This document shows positions 17,695 to 26,682 of a DNA stretch of 64,000 nucleotides, one piece after another; within the stretch, counting starts at the first letter, position 1, and each line of letters starts with the position of its first letter. Under the pieces are notes generated by a model, which saw only the letters and a list, made by a program, of their open reading frames with translations, did not search any database and was not told where the DNA came from. Source of the stretch: Pontiella sulfatireligans (lineage in GTDB: Bacteria; Verrucomicrobiota; Kiritimatiellia; Kiritimatiellales; Pontiellaceae); assembly GCF_900890705.1 (NCBI RefSeq), contig NZ_CAAHFH010000004.1:124001-188000 (forward strand). The letters are read 5' to 3'. The position numbers and the translations under genes were made by a program.

Positions 17695-18009
17695 GATGAT
17701 CCTTACTGATTAACTACCGGCATGAGCGATCTTAGCGACAGAGGTTTCACAATATGTGCTCCCTGCATCCGACATGTTTGATCCAACTCGAAGCCTGAGG
17801 GCACGCATCGCACCTCTCAGACCCATCAGCTAACAATCTACATAGTGAAACAAAATTCGCCTCCAAAGGCTCAACGCAGGGTTTCAAACTTTCAACGCTG
17901 AGTGTCTTTTACGCATACAGATACGCTTAAACATTACTCATTCATCCATCTGCTCCGGCTGTTTTCCAAACCATGGAAGATCCGGTGCATGTTCAGCCAG
18001 CTATACCCC
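17695..18009. other. Gene-free stretch of 315 bp upstream of paralogue 4
   Basis: No credible gene is seen on either strand. It lies between the sulfatase at 18010-19536 and paralogue 4, so it may hold the promoter for the paralogue-4 unit. It contains one exact palindrome copy. No clear terminator or -35/-10 pair was recognised. Confidence 0.5.
17964..17978. repeat. TTCCA-N5-TGGAA palindrome, copy 6 (exact, intergenic)
   Basis: TTCCAAACCATGGAA, 32 bp past the sulfatase stop. It is one of two exact copies outside coding DNA. Confidence 0.9.
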
Positions 18010-19536
18010 TCAGCGTTTGGGTTCCCAATGGAATGTATCCCCCTCAACAACAAGATTCAGGTCATTCCGGGCGGTCGCTTCCGCGGCAAATGTCGCCGGG
18101 GCCTCTTTCTGCAGCTTCTTTATGACCGGGCGATATTCGATGTCATCGGCCAGGTTGTCCCACTCGTTTGGATCTTTTTTGCGACTATAGAGTTCTTCGG
18201 TGCCGTCGGCGTACTGGATATAGCGCCAGTCGCGGTTCACAACGGCATAACTTCCCTGTTCCATGTGGGGAATATATATATTGCGGTCTTTGGCGCTGGA
18301 TGGATCTTTCAGGACCGGAGAGAGAGATACTCCTTCCAGCTCCGACTTGCCGGGGAGGTCACAAAGCTCAACAAAAGTCGGATACATGTCGAGCAGGCTG
18401 ACGGTGGTTTCCACCTGTTTTCCATTGGGAATGCCCGGCCCGGCCCAGATGAAGGGCACGTGGGTCGTCACATCCCAAAGCGTATGTTTGCCCCAGTTTC
18501 CTTTTTCGCCATGATGAAAGCCCTGATCACTCCAGAATACGATGATCGTGTTGTTTTTATAAGGCGAGGAGTCCAGCGTATCCAGCACCCGGCCCAGCAG
18601 GGCATCGGCATACGAAACAGAAGCCAGATAGGCATGAATGGCATCCTTCAGCAATCCCATCTCCACGAGATTTTTATGCTGTTTTGAGCGGTTGGTGTAC
18701 TGCTTTTTAATCTTCAGAGGCAGGTCGTCCAAATCATCCTCTTTATAGTCCGGGACTTTAATTTTATCACGGTCATAGAGTTCAAAATATTTTTGAGGTG
18801 CATAGTTCGGATAATGCGGGGTGTAAAGCCCAAGGGCGGCGAAGAACGGTTTGTCATGCTTGCGTTTCAGGACCTCGCACATCCAGTCGGTGCGCATCGT
18901 GTCGACCATTTTGTCTTCCTGATCATTGGCAATGGGGCCCCACTCCATATGACCGGCGGACGAATTTTTCTTATTCCCGTATTTCTCAAAATACGGACTG
19001 TAGGGATACGGATCCGGTAGCGGAACATCGTTCATGTGGTACCCGTTCATTTCCCAGCCCGTATCCCGCATCTCCTGACTTCGTGAAAAATATTCATCCC
19101 AATCCCGAAGGTCCACATAGCCCCCGCGATGGTGATACAATTTCCCGGCGCCATAGGTGTTGTATCCGCCCTGTTTGAAAGCCGTTTGCAGGGTCACCAT
19201 GTCCGGGTAGTCATAGCGGAAAACCTCGTTCTGATAGCATCCGGTCGTGAAGGCCTGCAGCCCGGTCCAGATGGCCGTTCGTGAGGGCGCGCAAAAAACT
19301 CCCGGCGCATGGGCATCCATAAACGTCACACCCGCTTTGGCTAAGCGATCGAGGTTTGGCGTTTTGGCCTGCGAATATCCCATCGGATTAATCCAACAGT
19401 TCAGATCATCCATCGAAAACATGACCACATTCGGGTTTTGTCCCTTATTTGCCGCGCGCACAGGAACAGACCAAGCGACATCAAGCGATCCTACAACGAG
19501 CAGGACAGTTAATAAATTTTTCGGAAACCGCTTCAT
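18010..19536 (-). CDS. Secreted S1-type sulfatase, iduronate-2-sulfatase-like
   Basis: A protein of 508 aa with an N-terminal signal peptide ending near VPVRA. NPNVVMFSMDDLNCWINPMG and FCAPSRTAIWTG (Cys82 to formylglycine) with HGEKGNWGKHTLWD and HVPFIWAGPG follow the pattern of iduronate-2-sulfatase-like members, as in the protein at 28194-29588. The C-terminus has the DGTEELYSRKKDPNEWDN block. It is secreted, probably periplasmic. The gene follows the GH71/99-like gene after 10 nt and probably belongs to the same transcript. Subfamily resemblance does not prove activity on iduronate; algal glycan substrates are more likely in this context. Confidence 0.92.
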   Translation of the reverse strand: MKRFPKNLLTVLLVVGSLDVAWSVPVRAANKGQNPNVVMFSMDDLNCWINPMGYSQAKTPNLDRLAKAGVTFMDAHAPGVFCAPSRTAIWTGLQAFTTGCYQNEVFRYDYPDMVTLQTAFKQGGYNTYGAGKLYHHRGGYVDLRDWDEYFSRSQEMRDTGWEMNGYHMNDVPLPDPYPYSPYFEKYGNKKNSSAGHMEWGPIANDQEDKMVDTMRTDWMCEVLKRKHDKPFFAALGLYTPHYPNYAPQKYFELYDRDKIKVPDYKEDDLDDLPLKIKKQYTNRSKQHKNLVEMGLLKDAIHAYLASVSYADALLGRVLDTLDSSPYKNNTIIVFWSDQGFHHGEKGNWGKHTLWDVTTHVPFIWAGPGIPNGKQVETTVSLLDMYPTFVELCDLPGKSELEGVSLSPVLKDPSSAKDRNIYIPHMEQGSYAVVNRDWRYIQYADGTEELYSRKKDPNEWDNLADDIEYRPVIKKLQKEAPATFAAEATARNDLNLVVEGDTFHWEPKR

Positions 19537-19546
19537 TATAAGACCC

Positions 19547-20869
19547 TTATTTTATTATTACAGGAACGTTGGTGGTTAGCGGAATTTCATCACGTAGCAG
19601 TTTGCCTGCCTCTCCCGCAAGACGCAGGTAAAAATCGCTGGGCAGCCCTTCCATGGTTAGGAACTGGACGCCGTCACCGATGGGCGGAGTGTCGGTGCAT
19701 TTAAAAATGGCCGTGCCCTCATCGACCTCATCGAACATCGCAACATAAAGCATTTCAGCGCCTGCTTTTTTACAGGCCACCACCTGCGCCCACATAAATT
19801 TCCCTCGAAGCCGGGGAACCCGATTGAACCCCTCGCCTTTGTTGTTCTGCCAACTGAAGCCGGGATAAATTACCGGCATAAAATCCATCGAATTCTTCTC
19901 AGCCCACTTCATATCAGGAGCCCAATGTCTCTTTGTATGATCCTCGACCTGCTCAAGCGTTTTAAAACGCCCAACGCTCCAGGGGCTCAGAACATCCGCC
20001 ATACGCAGCATGTCGTGAAGATCCGGATCATCAAGCGCATCCCGGTCCTGTTCGCGCCACCCGGTCGGAACGCCCAACATAATGCCGCAGCCTGCATCCT
20101 TAAATGCCTGGATAAGTTTTCGGCACGCGGCAAGGCTGTTGCGTTCCTTGATATTTTCATTAAATCCAACCCCCCAGATCGAAACCAGCGGCTTGCCGTT
20201 GTGATGCTGATAGGCCGGATCTTCCGTGATCTTCATTCTATCACACAGCATCTTCCAGTCCTCGAAGGTACTCATGATATTGCTGTCCGGAAGATTGGTA
20301 AGATCGTACATAACGGCATAGGAGCGACCATAGCGATTCGCGCCTTCACGCGCATTCGAAAGAACCTTATTCTTATGATGCCGCCACTCCGGATTACGCA
20401 GACCATTCGCAAAACGTTGTACGAAGGCTCCGTCGATTCCGTAATCGGCCATCCATTTGAAATGGCGAATCACGGTTTTCCGATTGTAGGAACTGAACAC
20501 CCGGGCGGGCGTTCCATCTGCGTAGATGAATCCGGTGTCATAGAGTTCATCGTCATCATACTCGGAGGTATCCGGCCAAAGATCGACACTGACATTGCCG
20601 GGGCCGACCGGGTTTTTCGATTTTTTCGCCCAGTGGGTCCAACTGAGTCCGGCGCCGTCGCCCTCACAATTAAACCACCCCTGATACCCCGTCATAACCT
20701 TTCCGGTCAGTGTCGACGCATCAACGCCCTTCACCGAAGGTCCATCGTAAGGTTTCAGTATATCGGCATCGGCGGCAAACCCCGCCTGCACTAAAGCCCA
20801 GCAGCCCGCAAACATTAGTGCTCCGGCATGGATTTGATGTACCCGTAAGGCATTGTTTACACGCTTCAT
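19547..20869 (-). CDS. Secreted GH71/GH99-like protein
   Basis: A protein of 440 aa. After an N-terminal export signal (hydrophobic GALMFAGCWALVQAGFAA) it reads GKVMTGYQGWFNCEGDGAG, GNVSVDLWPDTSEYDD, then HFKWMADYGIDGAFVQRFA and YAVMYDLTNLP. This is the pattern of the glycoside hydrolase 71/99-like proteins, which have a barrel fold with an endo-acting mannosidase relative in GH99. Near the end AGAEMLYVAMFDEVDEGTAIFK is also typical. The usual length matches. In this setting it probably acts on an algal oligosaccharide, but the linkage cannot be read from sequence. It lies between two other glycan-degradation genes with short spacing (18 nt and 10 nt). Confidence 0.82.
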   Translation of the reverse strand: MKRVNNALRVHQIHAGALMFAGCWALVQAGFAADADILKPYDGPSVKGVDASTLTGKVMTGYQGWFNCEGDGAGLSWTHWAKKSKNPVGPGNVSVDLWPDTSEYDDDELYDTGFIYADGTPARVFSSYNRKTVIRHFKWMADYGIDGAFVQRFANGLRNPEWRHHKNKVLSNAREGANRYGRSYAVMYDLTNLPDSNIMSTFEDWKMLCDRMKITEDPAYQHHNGKPLVSIWGVGFNENIKERNSLAACRKLIQAFKDAGCGIMLGVPTGWREQDRDALDDPDLHDMLRMADVLSPWSVGRFKTLEQVEDHTKRHWAPDMKWAEKNSMDFMPVIYPGFSWQNNKGEGFNRVPRLRGKFMWAQVVACKKAGAEMLYVAMFDEVDEGTAIFKCTDTPPIGDGVQFLTMEGLPSDFYLRLAGEAGKLLRDEIPLTTNVPVIIK

Positions 20870-20887
20870 CTGTGTTCCCTTATAAAT

Positions 20888-22315
20888 TTATTCGCCGAAT
20901 GCATCCGCATAGGATGTTTCATCAAAGAACTCAATCAGCCGGTAGGCCTGTCTGTTTATTTCCTGCATGGCAGATGTCAGTTCCTCATAGGGCTCGTACT
21001 TCACATTAACAATGCCTTTATTTGAATTCCGGTTGGATGGATCGGTTGTCAGATCGGCCGGATCGTTATCGAGATACTTGAACCAGTGCCAACCGACGTT
21101 GTTTTTCCGGGACAGGAGATTCAGCACCATGTTCTGATAATAATAACCCCGCTCCTTCTGGGTCTTCACCAACCAGCCTGCACCCGATTCGTTCGTCAGG
21201 CCGGGCACGTCGTGGCCCTTGGCATACCATTCCGAAATGATGAAAGGCTTATCCGTCCACTTGGCCCAATTATCCATCCGTTCCTTTTCAAGTATCCATG
21301 CGCCATACCAATTCATGCTCAAGACATCGGCATACTTTCCGTAGGTCCGCATCGCCGCTTCATTCCCGCTCACACCGATCAGTCGAATCCCGAGATAGAG
21401 ATGATTGGGATCGTGTTTCTTGATTGCGCTGGAAACGATGGAAAAATAGCGTTCCACATAGACCCCGTAAAACGCATCGCGATCCTCGCCCGTAATTTCA
21501 TCCGGTTTGACATCGTGTTCTTTCAGCCAAGCCTGCGCCGCCTGAAAACCGGGGTCGCGTTTATCCAACTGGAGGAACAGATCGAGCGCATTCGTCCTTA
21601 AGGGCATTTCATTATCTGAAAAATGGCCGAGCAAATAGGGATCATCTTTGCTATCCGCCAGCTGCTTTGCATACTCATCGGCAAAGGTTTCAAATTCAGG
21701 ATCAAACACCGGAATAACATTGCCTGCATATTTATGATTGCCCGAGCCCATTTCAGCGGTGCCCCGTTGCTTGGCATACGCCGCCATAAAGTTCCACATG
21801 CGGGTATAAACCGGTCGACTCTCAGCGGTCTTCAGCAACTCGTCATCCGACCAGGCGGCCGTGCCGTTAAAGCCGAGCTCCTTAAACCACGACATCGTCG
21901 AATCGGCCCAAGCCTTTTCGGAACCATATTTTGTTTTTAGATTTTGCTGATAATTTTTACTCCCGCCGGGTTTGACACAGCAGATGGCCTTATGGATGAA
22001 AAGGTGTCCTTCCGGATCCACCAGCCACCAGCGGTTGTTCACTTTTTTCGTATAGAAAAATCCAGTGATTGGAAACTTCGTGCCAGCCATGCCGCCGTAG
22101 CGACTGGTTGCAGGATCGGCTTTCTGTTTATAGCCGACCAGCTGTTCAATCGTGTATGTTTCCTTTGGAATCCACTTTTGATGGGGCTTTTTCTTGGCTT
22201 CGATCATGAGTGGGGTTCCAGTCTTTGGAATGCTCTTCTCTTCCCCCAACGCTGTATGCACGCACGCGGCCAGAATAATCAGGCAGGCGCCGGTTCTGAT
22301 TCTTTGAATTACCAA
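20888..22315 (-). CDS. Secreted clan GH-A enzyme resembling GH50 beta-agarases
   Basis: A protein of 475 aa with signal peptide ending near AACVHTALG. The start codon is TTG at 22315, preceded by AGGAGA with 5 nt spacing; no ATG start would keep the signal peptide. It reads RWWLVDPEGHLFIHKAI, then WFKELGFNGTAAWSD, LGHFSDNEMPL with Asn235-Glu236 as the likely acid/base pair, and PFIISEWYAKG with Glu362 as the likely nucleophile. This pairing of NE and a C-terminal SEWY fits clan GH-A, and the layout resembles GH50 agarases, but I cannot exclude another clan-A family. The gene contains one exact palindrome copy near its 5' end. Confidence 0.72.
   Translation of the reverse strand: MVIQRIRTGACLIILAACVHTALGEEKSIPKTGTPLMIEAKKKPHQKWIPKETYTIEQLVGYKQKADPATSRYGGMAGTKFPITGFFYTKKVNNRWWLVDPEGHLFIHKAICCVKPGGSKNYQQNLKTKYGSEKAWADSTMSWFKELGFNGTAAWSDDELLKTAESRPVYTRMWNFMAAYAKQRGTAEMGSGNHKYAGNVIPVFDPEFETFADEYAKQLADSKDDPYLLGHFSDNEMPLRTNALDLFLQLDKRDPGFQAAQAWLKEHDVKPDEITGEDRDAFYGVYVERYFSIVSSAIKKHDPNHLYLGIRLIGVSGNEAAMRTYGKYADVLSMNWYGAWILEKERMDNWAKWTDKPFIISEWYAKGHDVPGLTNESGAGWLVKTQKERGYYYQNMVLNLLSRKNNVGWHWFKYLDNDPADLTTDPSNRNSNKGIVNVKYEPYEELTSAMQEINRQAYRLIEFFDETSYADAFGE
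22216..22230. repeat. TTCCA-N5-TGGAA palindrome, copy 7 (exact)
   Basis: TTCCAGTCTTTGGAA within the GH50-like gene. On the coding strand it is read in the phase Ile-Pro-Lys-Thr-Gly-Thr. Confidence 0.9.
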
Positions 22316-22320
22316 AATGT

Positions 22321-22326
22321 TCTCCT
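22321..22326 (-). promoter_or_regulatory. Ribosome binding site that decides a TTG start
   Basis: The minus strand reads AGGAGA, then 5 nt, then TTG at 22315. No in-frame ATG near the 5' end keeps the signal peptide, so this site supports TTG initiation. Confidence 0.6.
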
Positions 22327-22329
22327 AAT

Positions 22330-23802
22330 CTATTCAGCGCTGAACACGTATTCATTCAGCAGTTTACCCTCGGGCGCATAATGCCTAAACGTCAGCATCG
22401 GCACTCCGTCCTTACGGTTCACCTCGCCCTCGAGAAAACCGCCACAAACATTCAAATAGAGATGTTCCGGATAAACTTCTCCTTGCTTCCATCCACCGGC
22501 ATGCGCATCCGACCCCGGTCCGCTACTGAACTCCATTACACCGGTTTCCGGGTCCTTGGAGACGTACTGCCAATGACGGTCGCCGCACACCACCACCATA
22601 TTTTCCTGAGTCTGGATAAATTTCCGGATAACTCCGCCTTCGTAAGCAAAGCCGTCGTTGGCATGATTATCCTTTTTCTTTTCCCGATCCGGACCGACCA
22701 CCGGCGTGGGGCTGATCAACACTTTGAACGTGGCATCAGACGCTTCAACCGTAGATTTAAACCATTCCATCTGTGCCGCACCCCAGATGGTTTTATCCGG
22801 CCCGTCCTTCATGGGGTTCGGGCTCCGATAATCGCGGCCTTCCACCATCCAGATCTGAAGGTCTTTGCCCCAACGTACCGTGCGGTAGGTCTTGTCCCCC
22901 ATGGGTACTTCATTAAGAAAAATTTCCGTTCCCTGCTCGTAGGTAAACTCGCCCATGAATTTGGTTTTCTGCCCGGGATAACAGTCATTCATCCAGGTAT
23001 CATGATCGTCCTTGATAAAGAAGGAAGCGATCTGGCGTTGAAACGCGATATGGCTGGGAAGGCTGTACATTCGAGCCCAACCCCAGAGCGCCAGCTCCTT
23101 TGTTTTTGCATAATGGTCATAATAGAGAATATCGCCGGTATGCACGAAAAACTCGGGATCCAGCCTAAGGGCCGTGCCATAGAACCGGTATCCGTCACCC
23201 GTATCCTTGTCGTTATAGGATGTGCCGGTGGTGACAATAAAATTGACAGCTGCCTCAGTCTCTTTGTTGGGGGCGGTTTTGAAGGTCCCCGTCAAGGACG
23301 CCGTAACCGCATCCCCCTTCAAAGCCGCCGCTTGAACGTCGAGCTCATAGACCGCTCCCGGGCCGAGGCCCTTGATCCTGAACTGATGCGTGTAGTCTTT
23401 CCCGGGCTCAACCGCCGTCCAATTCACCTGATGCCATTCTGTTGCGCCGAACTTTCTGTATTTCAGTCTAACCCGTCCGGCAGCCCCCGGGGTTGCCCCT
23501 TCAATATGGTTTATATCCGAACCCTCGGGATAAATGACTTTCGGTTTTTTGTTAGGCCGACTGCTTCCTTTTTTAGGCGCATATTTCCCGGTCTTTTCAT
23601 CAAGATAAACCATCTCAGGCACCGGTGCCTCATTACCGACCCGCTGACTGTTTTCAGTGAGCCGTACCCAGATGATAGCGGAGTGCTGATCCACCTCCCC
23701 GATTTTGATGCCCGTGGCCAGAAATGGTCCGGCACCTGTTTCAGCGAGCGTACATGCCACAGTCATGAGCAGTATTAAAAACAGACCTGTTGTCTTTTTC
23801 AT
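22330..23802 (-). CDS. Secreted PhoD-like alkaline phosphatase/phosphodiesterase
   Basis: A protein of 490 aa with signal peptide (MKKTTGLFLILLMTVACTLA). The N-terminal PhoD Ig-like domain reads ATGIKIGEVDQHSAIIWVRL. The metallophosphatase core has FFVHTGDILYYD, FFIKDDHDTWMND and VVCGDRHWQYVS, the metal-binding Asp and His positions of the PhoD family. PhoD enzymes are Ca/Fe-dependent and cleave phosphate mono- or diesters. In this gene set it could supply phosphate or act on a phosphorylated or sulfated glycan part; only the fold is well supported. It lies 3 nt after the small ORF at 23806-23985 and 14 nt before the GH50-like gene, consistent with one operon. Confidence 0.88.
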   Translation of the reverse strand: MKKTTGLFLILLMTVACTLAETGAGPFLATGIKIGEVDQHSAIIWVRLTENSQRVGNEAPVPEMVYLDEKTGKYAPKKGSSRPNKKPKVIYPEGSDINHIEGATPGAAGRVRLKYRKFGATEWHQVNWTAVEPGKDYTHQFRIKGLGPGAVYELDVQAAALKGDAVTASLTGTFKTAPNKETEAAVNFIVTTGTSYNDKDTGDGYRFYGTALRLDPEFFVHTGDILYYDHYAKTKELALWGWARMYSLPSHIAFQRQIASFFIKDDHDTWMNDCYPGQKTKFMGEFTYEQGTEIFLNEVPMGDKTYRTVRWGKDLQIWMVEGRDYRSPNPMKDGPDKTIWGAAQMEWFKSTVEASDATFKVLISPTPVVGPDREKKKDNHANDGFAYEGGVIRKFIQTQENMVVVCGDRHWQYVSKDPETGVMEFSSGPGSDAHAGGWKQGEVYPEHLYLNVCGGFLEGEVNRKDGVPMLTFRHYAPEGKLLNEYVFSAE

Positions 23803-23805
23803 AAT

Positions 23806-23985
23806 TTACTTCCCTGCCTTCAAGGCTTTCTTTTCATATCCCGCATATTCCGGCCGTTGGAAAAAGGTTTCAAAATAGGGTTTATACGCCTCCAGTTCAT
23901 ACCAGAATGCACTGCGCGAGGCCTGTACGACTCTTTCCTTTACCTTCCCCACTGATTCGATCATAGCGACCGCCTCTGCCTTCAT
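23806..23985 (-). CDS. Small ORF of 59 codons, unknown; possible gene remnant
   Basis: ATG at 23985 to TAA at 23806, with GGAG 7 nt before the ATG. The product starts MKAEAVAMIESVGKVKERVV and ends in a Trp/Tyr-rich stretch (FWYELEAYKPYFETFFQRPEYAGY) and a basic tail. It has no signal peptide or membrane segment. It fits exactly between the esterase gene and phoD-like gene (3 nt before the latter's start). It reads like the C-terminal part of a larger protein, so it may be a remnant, but the good ribosome site means a real small protein cannot be excluded. It contains a 9/10 match to the dispersed palindrome at 23848. Confidence 0.45.
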   Translation of the reverse strand: MKAEAVAMIESVGKVKERVVQASRSAFWYELEAYKPYFETFFQRPEYAGYEKKALKAGK

Positions 23986-24018
23986 TCCATTACTCCGCTA
24001 ACCGGTTTGTTTCGAGCG

Positions 24019-25185
24019 CTATTTTTGCCGCGTATAGTGTTCCTTCCGCCCAGCAAACCGCCCTTCCGGATAGATGCTGTAAATCGCGCGGCGATCGTTC
24101 TGCATGTAATAGACCATTTTATTCTGACCAATGCTGACATCAATCCTATCGGCATTCACCGTATACGTTAGGGGACGACTCTCTCCCTTCTGATTGGTGG
24201 ATGTGCCGGTTCCATCTGCAGAAAACTCCAGCGTTTCCTTTTTAGCTTTCCAGCGCCCTACCACCTCAGCGAGATTTACTTTTTCCAATGGGAAATACCG
24301 TTCAAGCATTTCGTCAAGCTGCGCGCTCAGTCCGTCAACATCTAACGAATACCGTGTTAGGTGTTGGGTATACAGATCCGCAATCTTCAGTACCGAATCT
24401 TTATATTCTTCCGGGTTGCGCGGATTTAAATACCCATGATTTGCATTCGGATAGATGGTACAGGAAACCTCCGCCCCCGCGGCCTTCAGTTTTTCGGCAA
24501 ACCGTTCGCTTTGAGTCGGGTGGACCAGAATATCCAGCGCGCCATGAAACAGCAGCGTGGCAGGCGGATTTTTCCTGATATGATAGAAGGCAGAGGCCGC
24601 ACGTTTTTGTTGTTCAGAAACAAGATCATATTCGGCGCACGCCTCTTCATCCGGAAAGAGTGATTCCTCATTGCTCAACAAATTATAGACCCCGAAAAGG
24701 CCGACATACGTTTTACAGGAGGACATCTCCTGCGCCAGTAACGCAGACAAGGGCGTTCCGGCGGAACCGCCGCTAAATCCAACGCGGGAAGTGTCCGCAT
24801 TAAATCGTTTTTTATTCGACTCGAACCATTTAATCGAAGCCCGCAAATCGTCCATTGCATCCTGAAACGTTCCCTGCGCTTTACCGCGATACGCCAGTCC
24901 CACATACACGATGCCGAGCTCATCACATAATACTTTGGATTCCGGAGGCAACCCGGCGCCCGGAACTTCCATCTTGGTCCCGCCATTCCAGCCGCCACCA
25001 TGCACATGATACACTACCGGAAATGGTCCTTTCCCCTGTTCCGGCGTAAGCACCACAATGGGTATATCTATACCGTCAACGGTTAGTGCCACATCCTCCG
25101 TCTCCTGACTTGACCACGCGCTGCTCAGCAGACAAAGCGCCATCCCTGCAGCACAACTCAATTTTAAATTTCGATTTTTTAACAT
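24019..25185 (-). CDS. Secreted alpha/beta-hydrolase (esterase/lipase-like) with small C-terminal domain
   Basis: A protein of 388 aa with signal peptide ending near SSAWS. It has the oxyanion motif HVHGGGWNGG (residues 61-69), nucleophile GFSGGSAG (Ser141), Asp218 in HGALDIL, and His250 in NANHGYLNP, so the catalytic triad is complete. This is the BD-FAE/acetyl-esterase type of hydrolase, which commonly removes acetyl or feruloyl groups from polysaccharides. After about residue 305 comes an extra domain of about 80 residues (GRWKAKKETLEFSADGTGT) with a beta pattern like a lipocalin-style or substrate-sensing fold. In this setting a glycan deacetylase role is plausible but unproven. Confidence 0.85.
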   Translation of the reverse strand: MLKNRNLKLSCAAGMALCLLSSAWSSQETEDVALTVDGIDIPIVVLTPEQGKGPFPVVYHVHGGGWNGGTKMEVPGAGLPPESKVLCDELGIVYVGLAYRGKAQGTFQDAMDDLRASIKWFESNKKRFNADTSRVGFSGGSAGTPLSALLAQEMSSCKTYVGLFGVYNLLSNEESLFPDEEACAEYDLVSEQQKRAASAFYHIRKNPPATLLFHGALDILVHPTQSERFAEKLKAAGAEVSCTIYPNANHGYLNPRNPEEYKDSVLKIADLYTQHLTRYSLDVDGLSAQLDEMLERYFPLEKVNLAEVVGRWKAKKETLEFSADGTGTSTNQKGESRPLTYTVNADRIDVSIGQNKMVYYMQNDRRAIYSIYPEGRFAGRKEHYTRQK

Positions 25186-25218
25186 TCACATCACCCTTAA
25201 TAAACTGACCTTTAATAG

Positions 25219-26592
25219 TTAATGGCTTTTATTTTTCTTCTTTTTATCGTCCGGAATCTTCTCATAGGATTTGGGTAGTTCAGCCGTCCAGGCATCGAGT
25301 TTAGCTTTGAGGTCCTTCACCACGTCTGGATGTTGATCAGCGACATTGTTGCTTTCAGACGGGTCTTTTGAAAGATCGTACAGCTGAACGCCACCCTCTT
25401 TCTTTCTATTCTGGTGCAGCTTCCAATTCCCCTCGCGCATGACCGGCGCGGATCCGTTCGAACTCGTCTTCCAATACAATGGATTTTCACGTTCGCGGCT
25501 TTGGCCAAACCAGATGTCGGAAATATCTTCGCCATCGATCTGTTCCGGAAGTTCGTTGATACCGGCAATAGAAGCCAGCGTCGGCATCCAGTCGATGAAC
25601 GAAGTAACGTTTTGTGAATCAACCCGTCCTGCCGGAACATGCCCGGGCCAGCGAATTATGAATGGAACCCGAGTTCCTCCTTCCAGTTCTTCATGTTTCC
25701 CGCCACGTAATTGACCCGCATATCCCAGCATGTTGTTGGAAAATTCCCGATGGCCCTTTTTTCCCAGAATAACCGGAGCCGGGCCGTGGTCGCTGGAAAA
25801 AACAACGATCGTGTTATCTCGGATTCCGAGTTCATCAATCGTCTTCAGCAATCGATCCATATTCCGGTCGATCGAATACACATCGCCCAAATACTGACGC
25901 ATGGAATCATCAAGATCGCCACCGATCTGAATGCACTCATCAAACTTATGCTGCATCGTTGGAGCAAAGTCCGAACGCTTCACCTTGATTTCCATGAACT
26001 CCGCCGCCAGCTCCGGTGGAACGGTCACCGGAAAATGGGTACTGTGGCCCCAGATGTTGACATAGAACGGCTGACTGCCGGTATTAGCCTTGATGAAGTC
26101 GATGGCCGCTGTGGTTACGTCATCATCGCGACCGGCGGATTTATCTTTGCTCTTGCCGATCGTTTCAACGACGTCGAGTCCATACGTTCCATTCTCCGCC
26201 ATTGAATCCGGCCCCATGTGCCATTTGCCGAAGTGTCCGGTTTTGTATCCCCGCTTTTTCAGCAGATCCGTAATGGCCGTACGGCCGCTCAGACCAAAGT
26301 CCGCGCAGTATTTGGGAAAGCGTGCCGGATACAAACCCGACATCAGCCCGGTACGACTGGGATTGCACGTCACGCCCGTGACATAATGCTGTTCGAAACG
26401 GGTGCCTTCGCTCGCAAGCTGATCAATCGCCGGCGTCTTGGCATACGGATGCCCATAGCAGCTAAGGTCGGCATAACCCAGATCATCGCAGAAAAAGAAA
26501 ACGATATTCGGTCGTGTTTCCGCAGCGGACACGACTGCTGCAATCACGAAATACACGGCTATCATGCCCGTCACATTCATTCGTACTTTCAT
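25219..26592 (-). CDS. Secreted S1-type sulfatase
   Basis: A protein of 457 aa from the ATG at 26592, chosen over the longer frame to 26610 because AAGGAG (26598-26603) lies 5 nt upstream and MKVRMNVTGMIAVYFVIAAVVSA is a proper signal peptide. RPNIVFFFCDDLGYADLSC and the formylglycine motif CNPSRTGLMSG (Cys76) are clear; HFGKWHMGPDS and VVFSSDHGPAPVILG follow. A Cys-Asn-Pro-Ser-Arg motif is a less common variant but fits C-x-P-S-R. The C-terminus ends in a Lys-rich tail (DKKKKNKSH), like paralogue 2 at 7436-9802. The substrate is unknown. Confidence 0.92.
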   Translation of the reverse strand: MKVRMNVTGMIAVYFVIAAVVSAAETRPNIVFFFCDDLGYADLSCYGHPYAKTPAIDQLASEGTRFEQHYVTGVTCNPSRTGLMSGLYPARFPKYCADFGLSGRTAITDLLKKRGYKTGHFGKWHMGPDSMAENGTYGLDVVETIGKSKDKSAGRDDDVTTAAIDFIKANTGSQPFYVNIWGHSTHFPVTVPPELAAEFMEIKVKRSDFAPTMQHKFDECIQIGGDLDDSMRQYLGDVYSIDRNMDRLLKTIDELGIRDNTIVVFSSDHGPAPVILGKKGHREFSNNMLGYAGQLRGGKHEELEGGTRVPFIIRWPGHVPAGRVDSQNVTSFIDWMPTLASIAGINELPEQIDGEDISDIWFGQSRERENPLYWKTSSNGSAPVMREGNWKLHQNRKKEGGVQLYDLSKDPSESNNVADQHPDVVKDLKAKLDAWTAELPKSYEKIPDDKKKKNKSH

Positions 26593-26597
26593 CCATA

Positions 26598-26603
26598 CTC
26601 CTT
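26598..26603 (-). promoter_or_regulatory. Ribosome binding site selecting the inner start of the sulfatase
   Basis: AAGGAG on the minus strand, 5 nt before the ATG at 26592. It supports that start over the longer frame. Confidence 0.6.
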
Positions 26604-26682
26604 TCACCACTTATAATTCACACCATTGCTGTTGAGCGGTGAGGCCTCCGCCCCGTCAAAGTTTAATCAAAACTGCTACGGC

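Noticed and set aside
22381..23778. Open frame of 465 codons on the plus strand
   Set aside because: It is antisense to the PhoD-like gene, whose catalytic motifs are intact; the plus-strand product has no known features.
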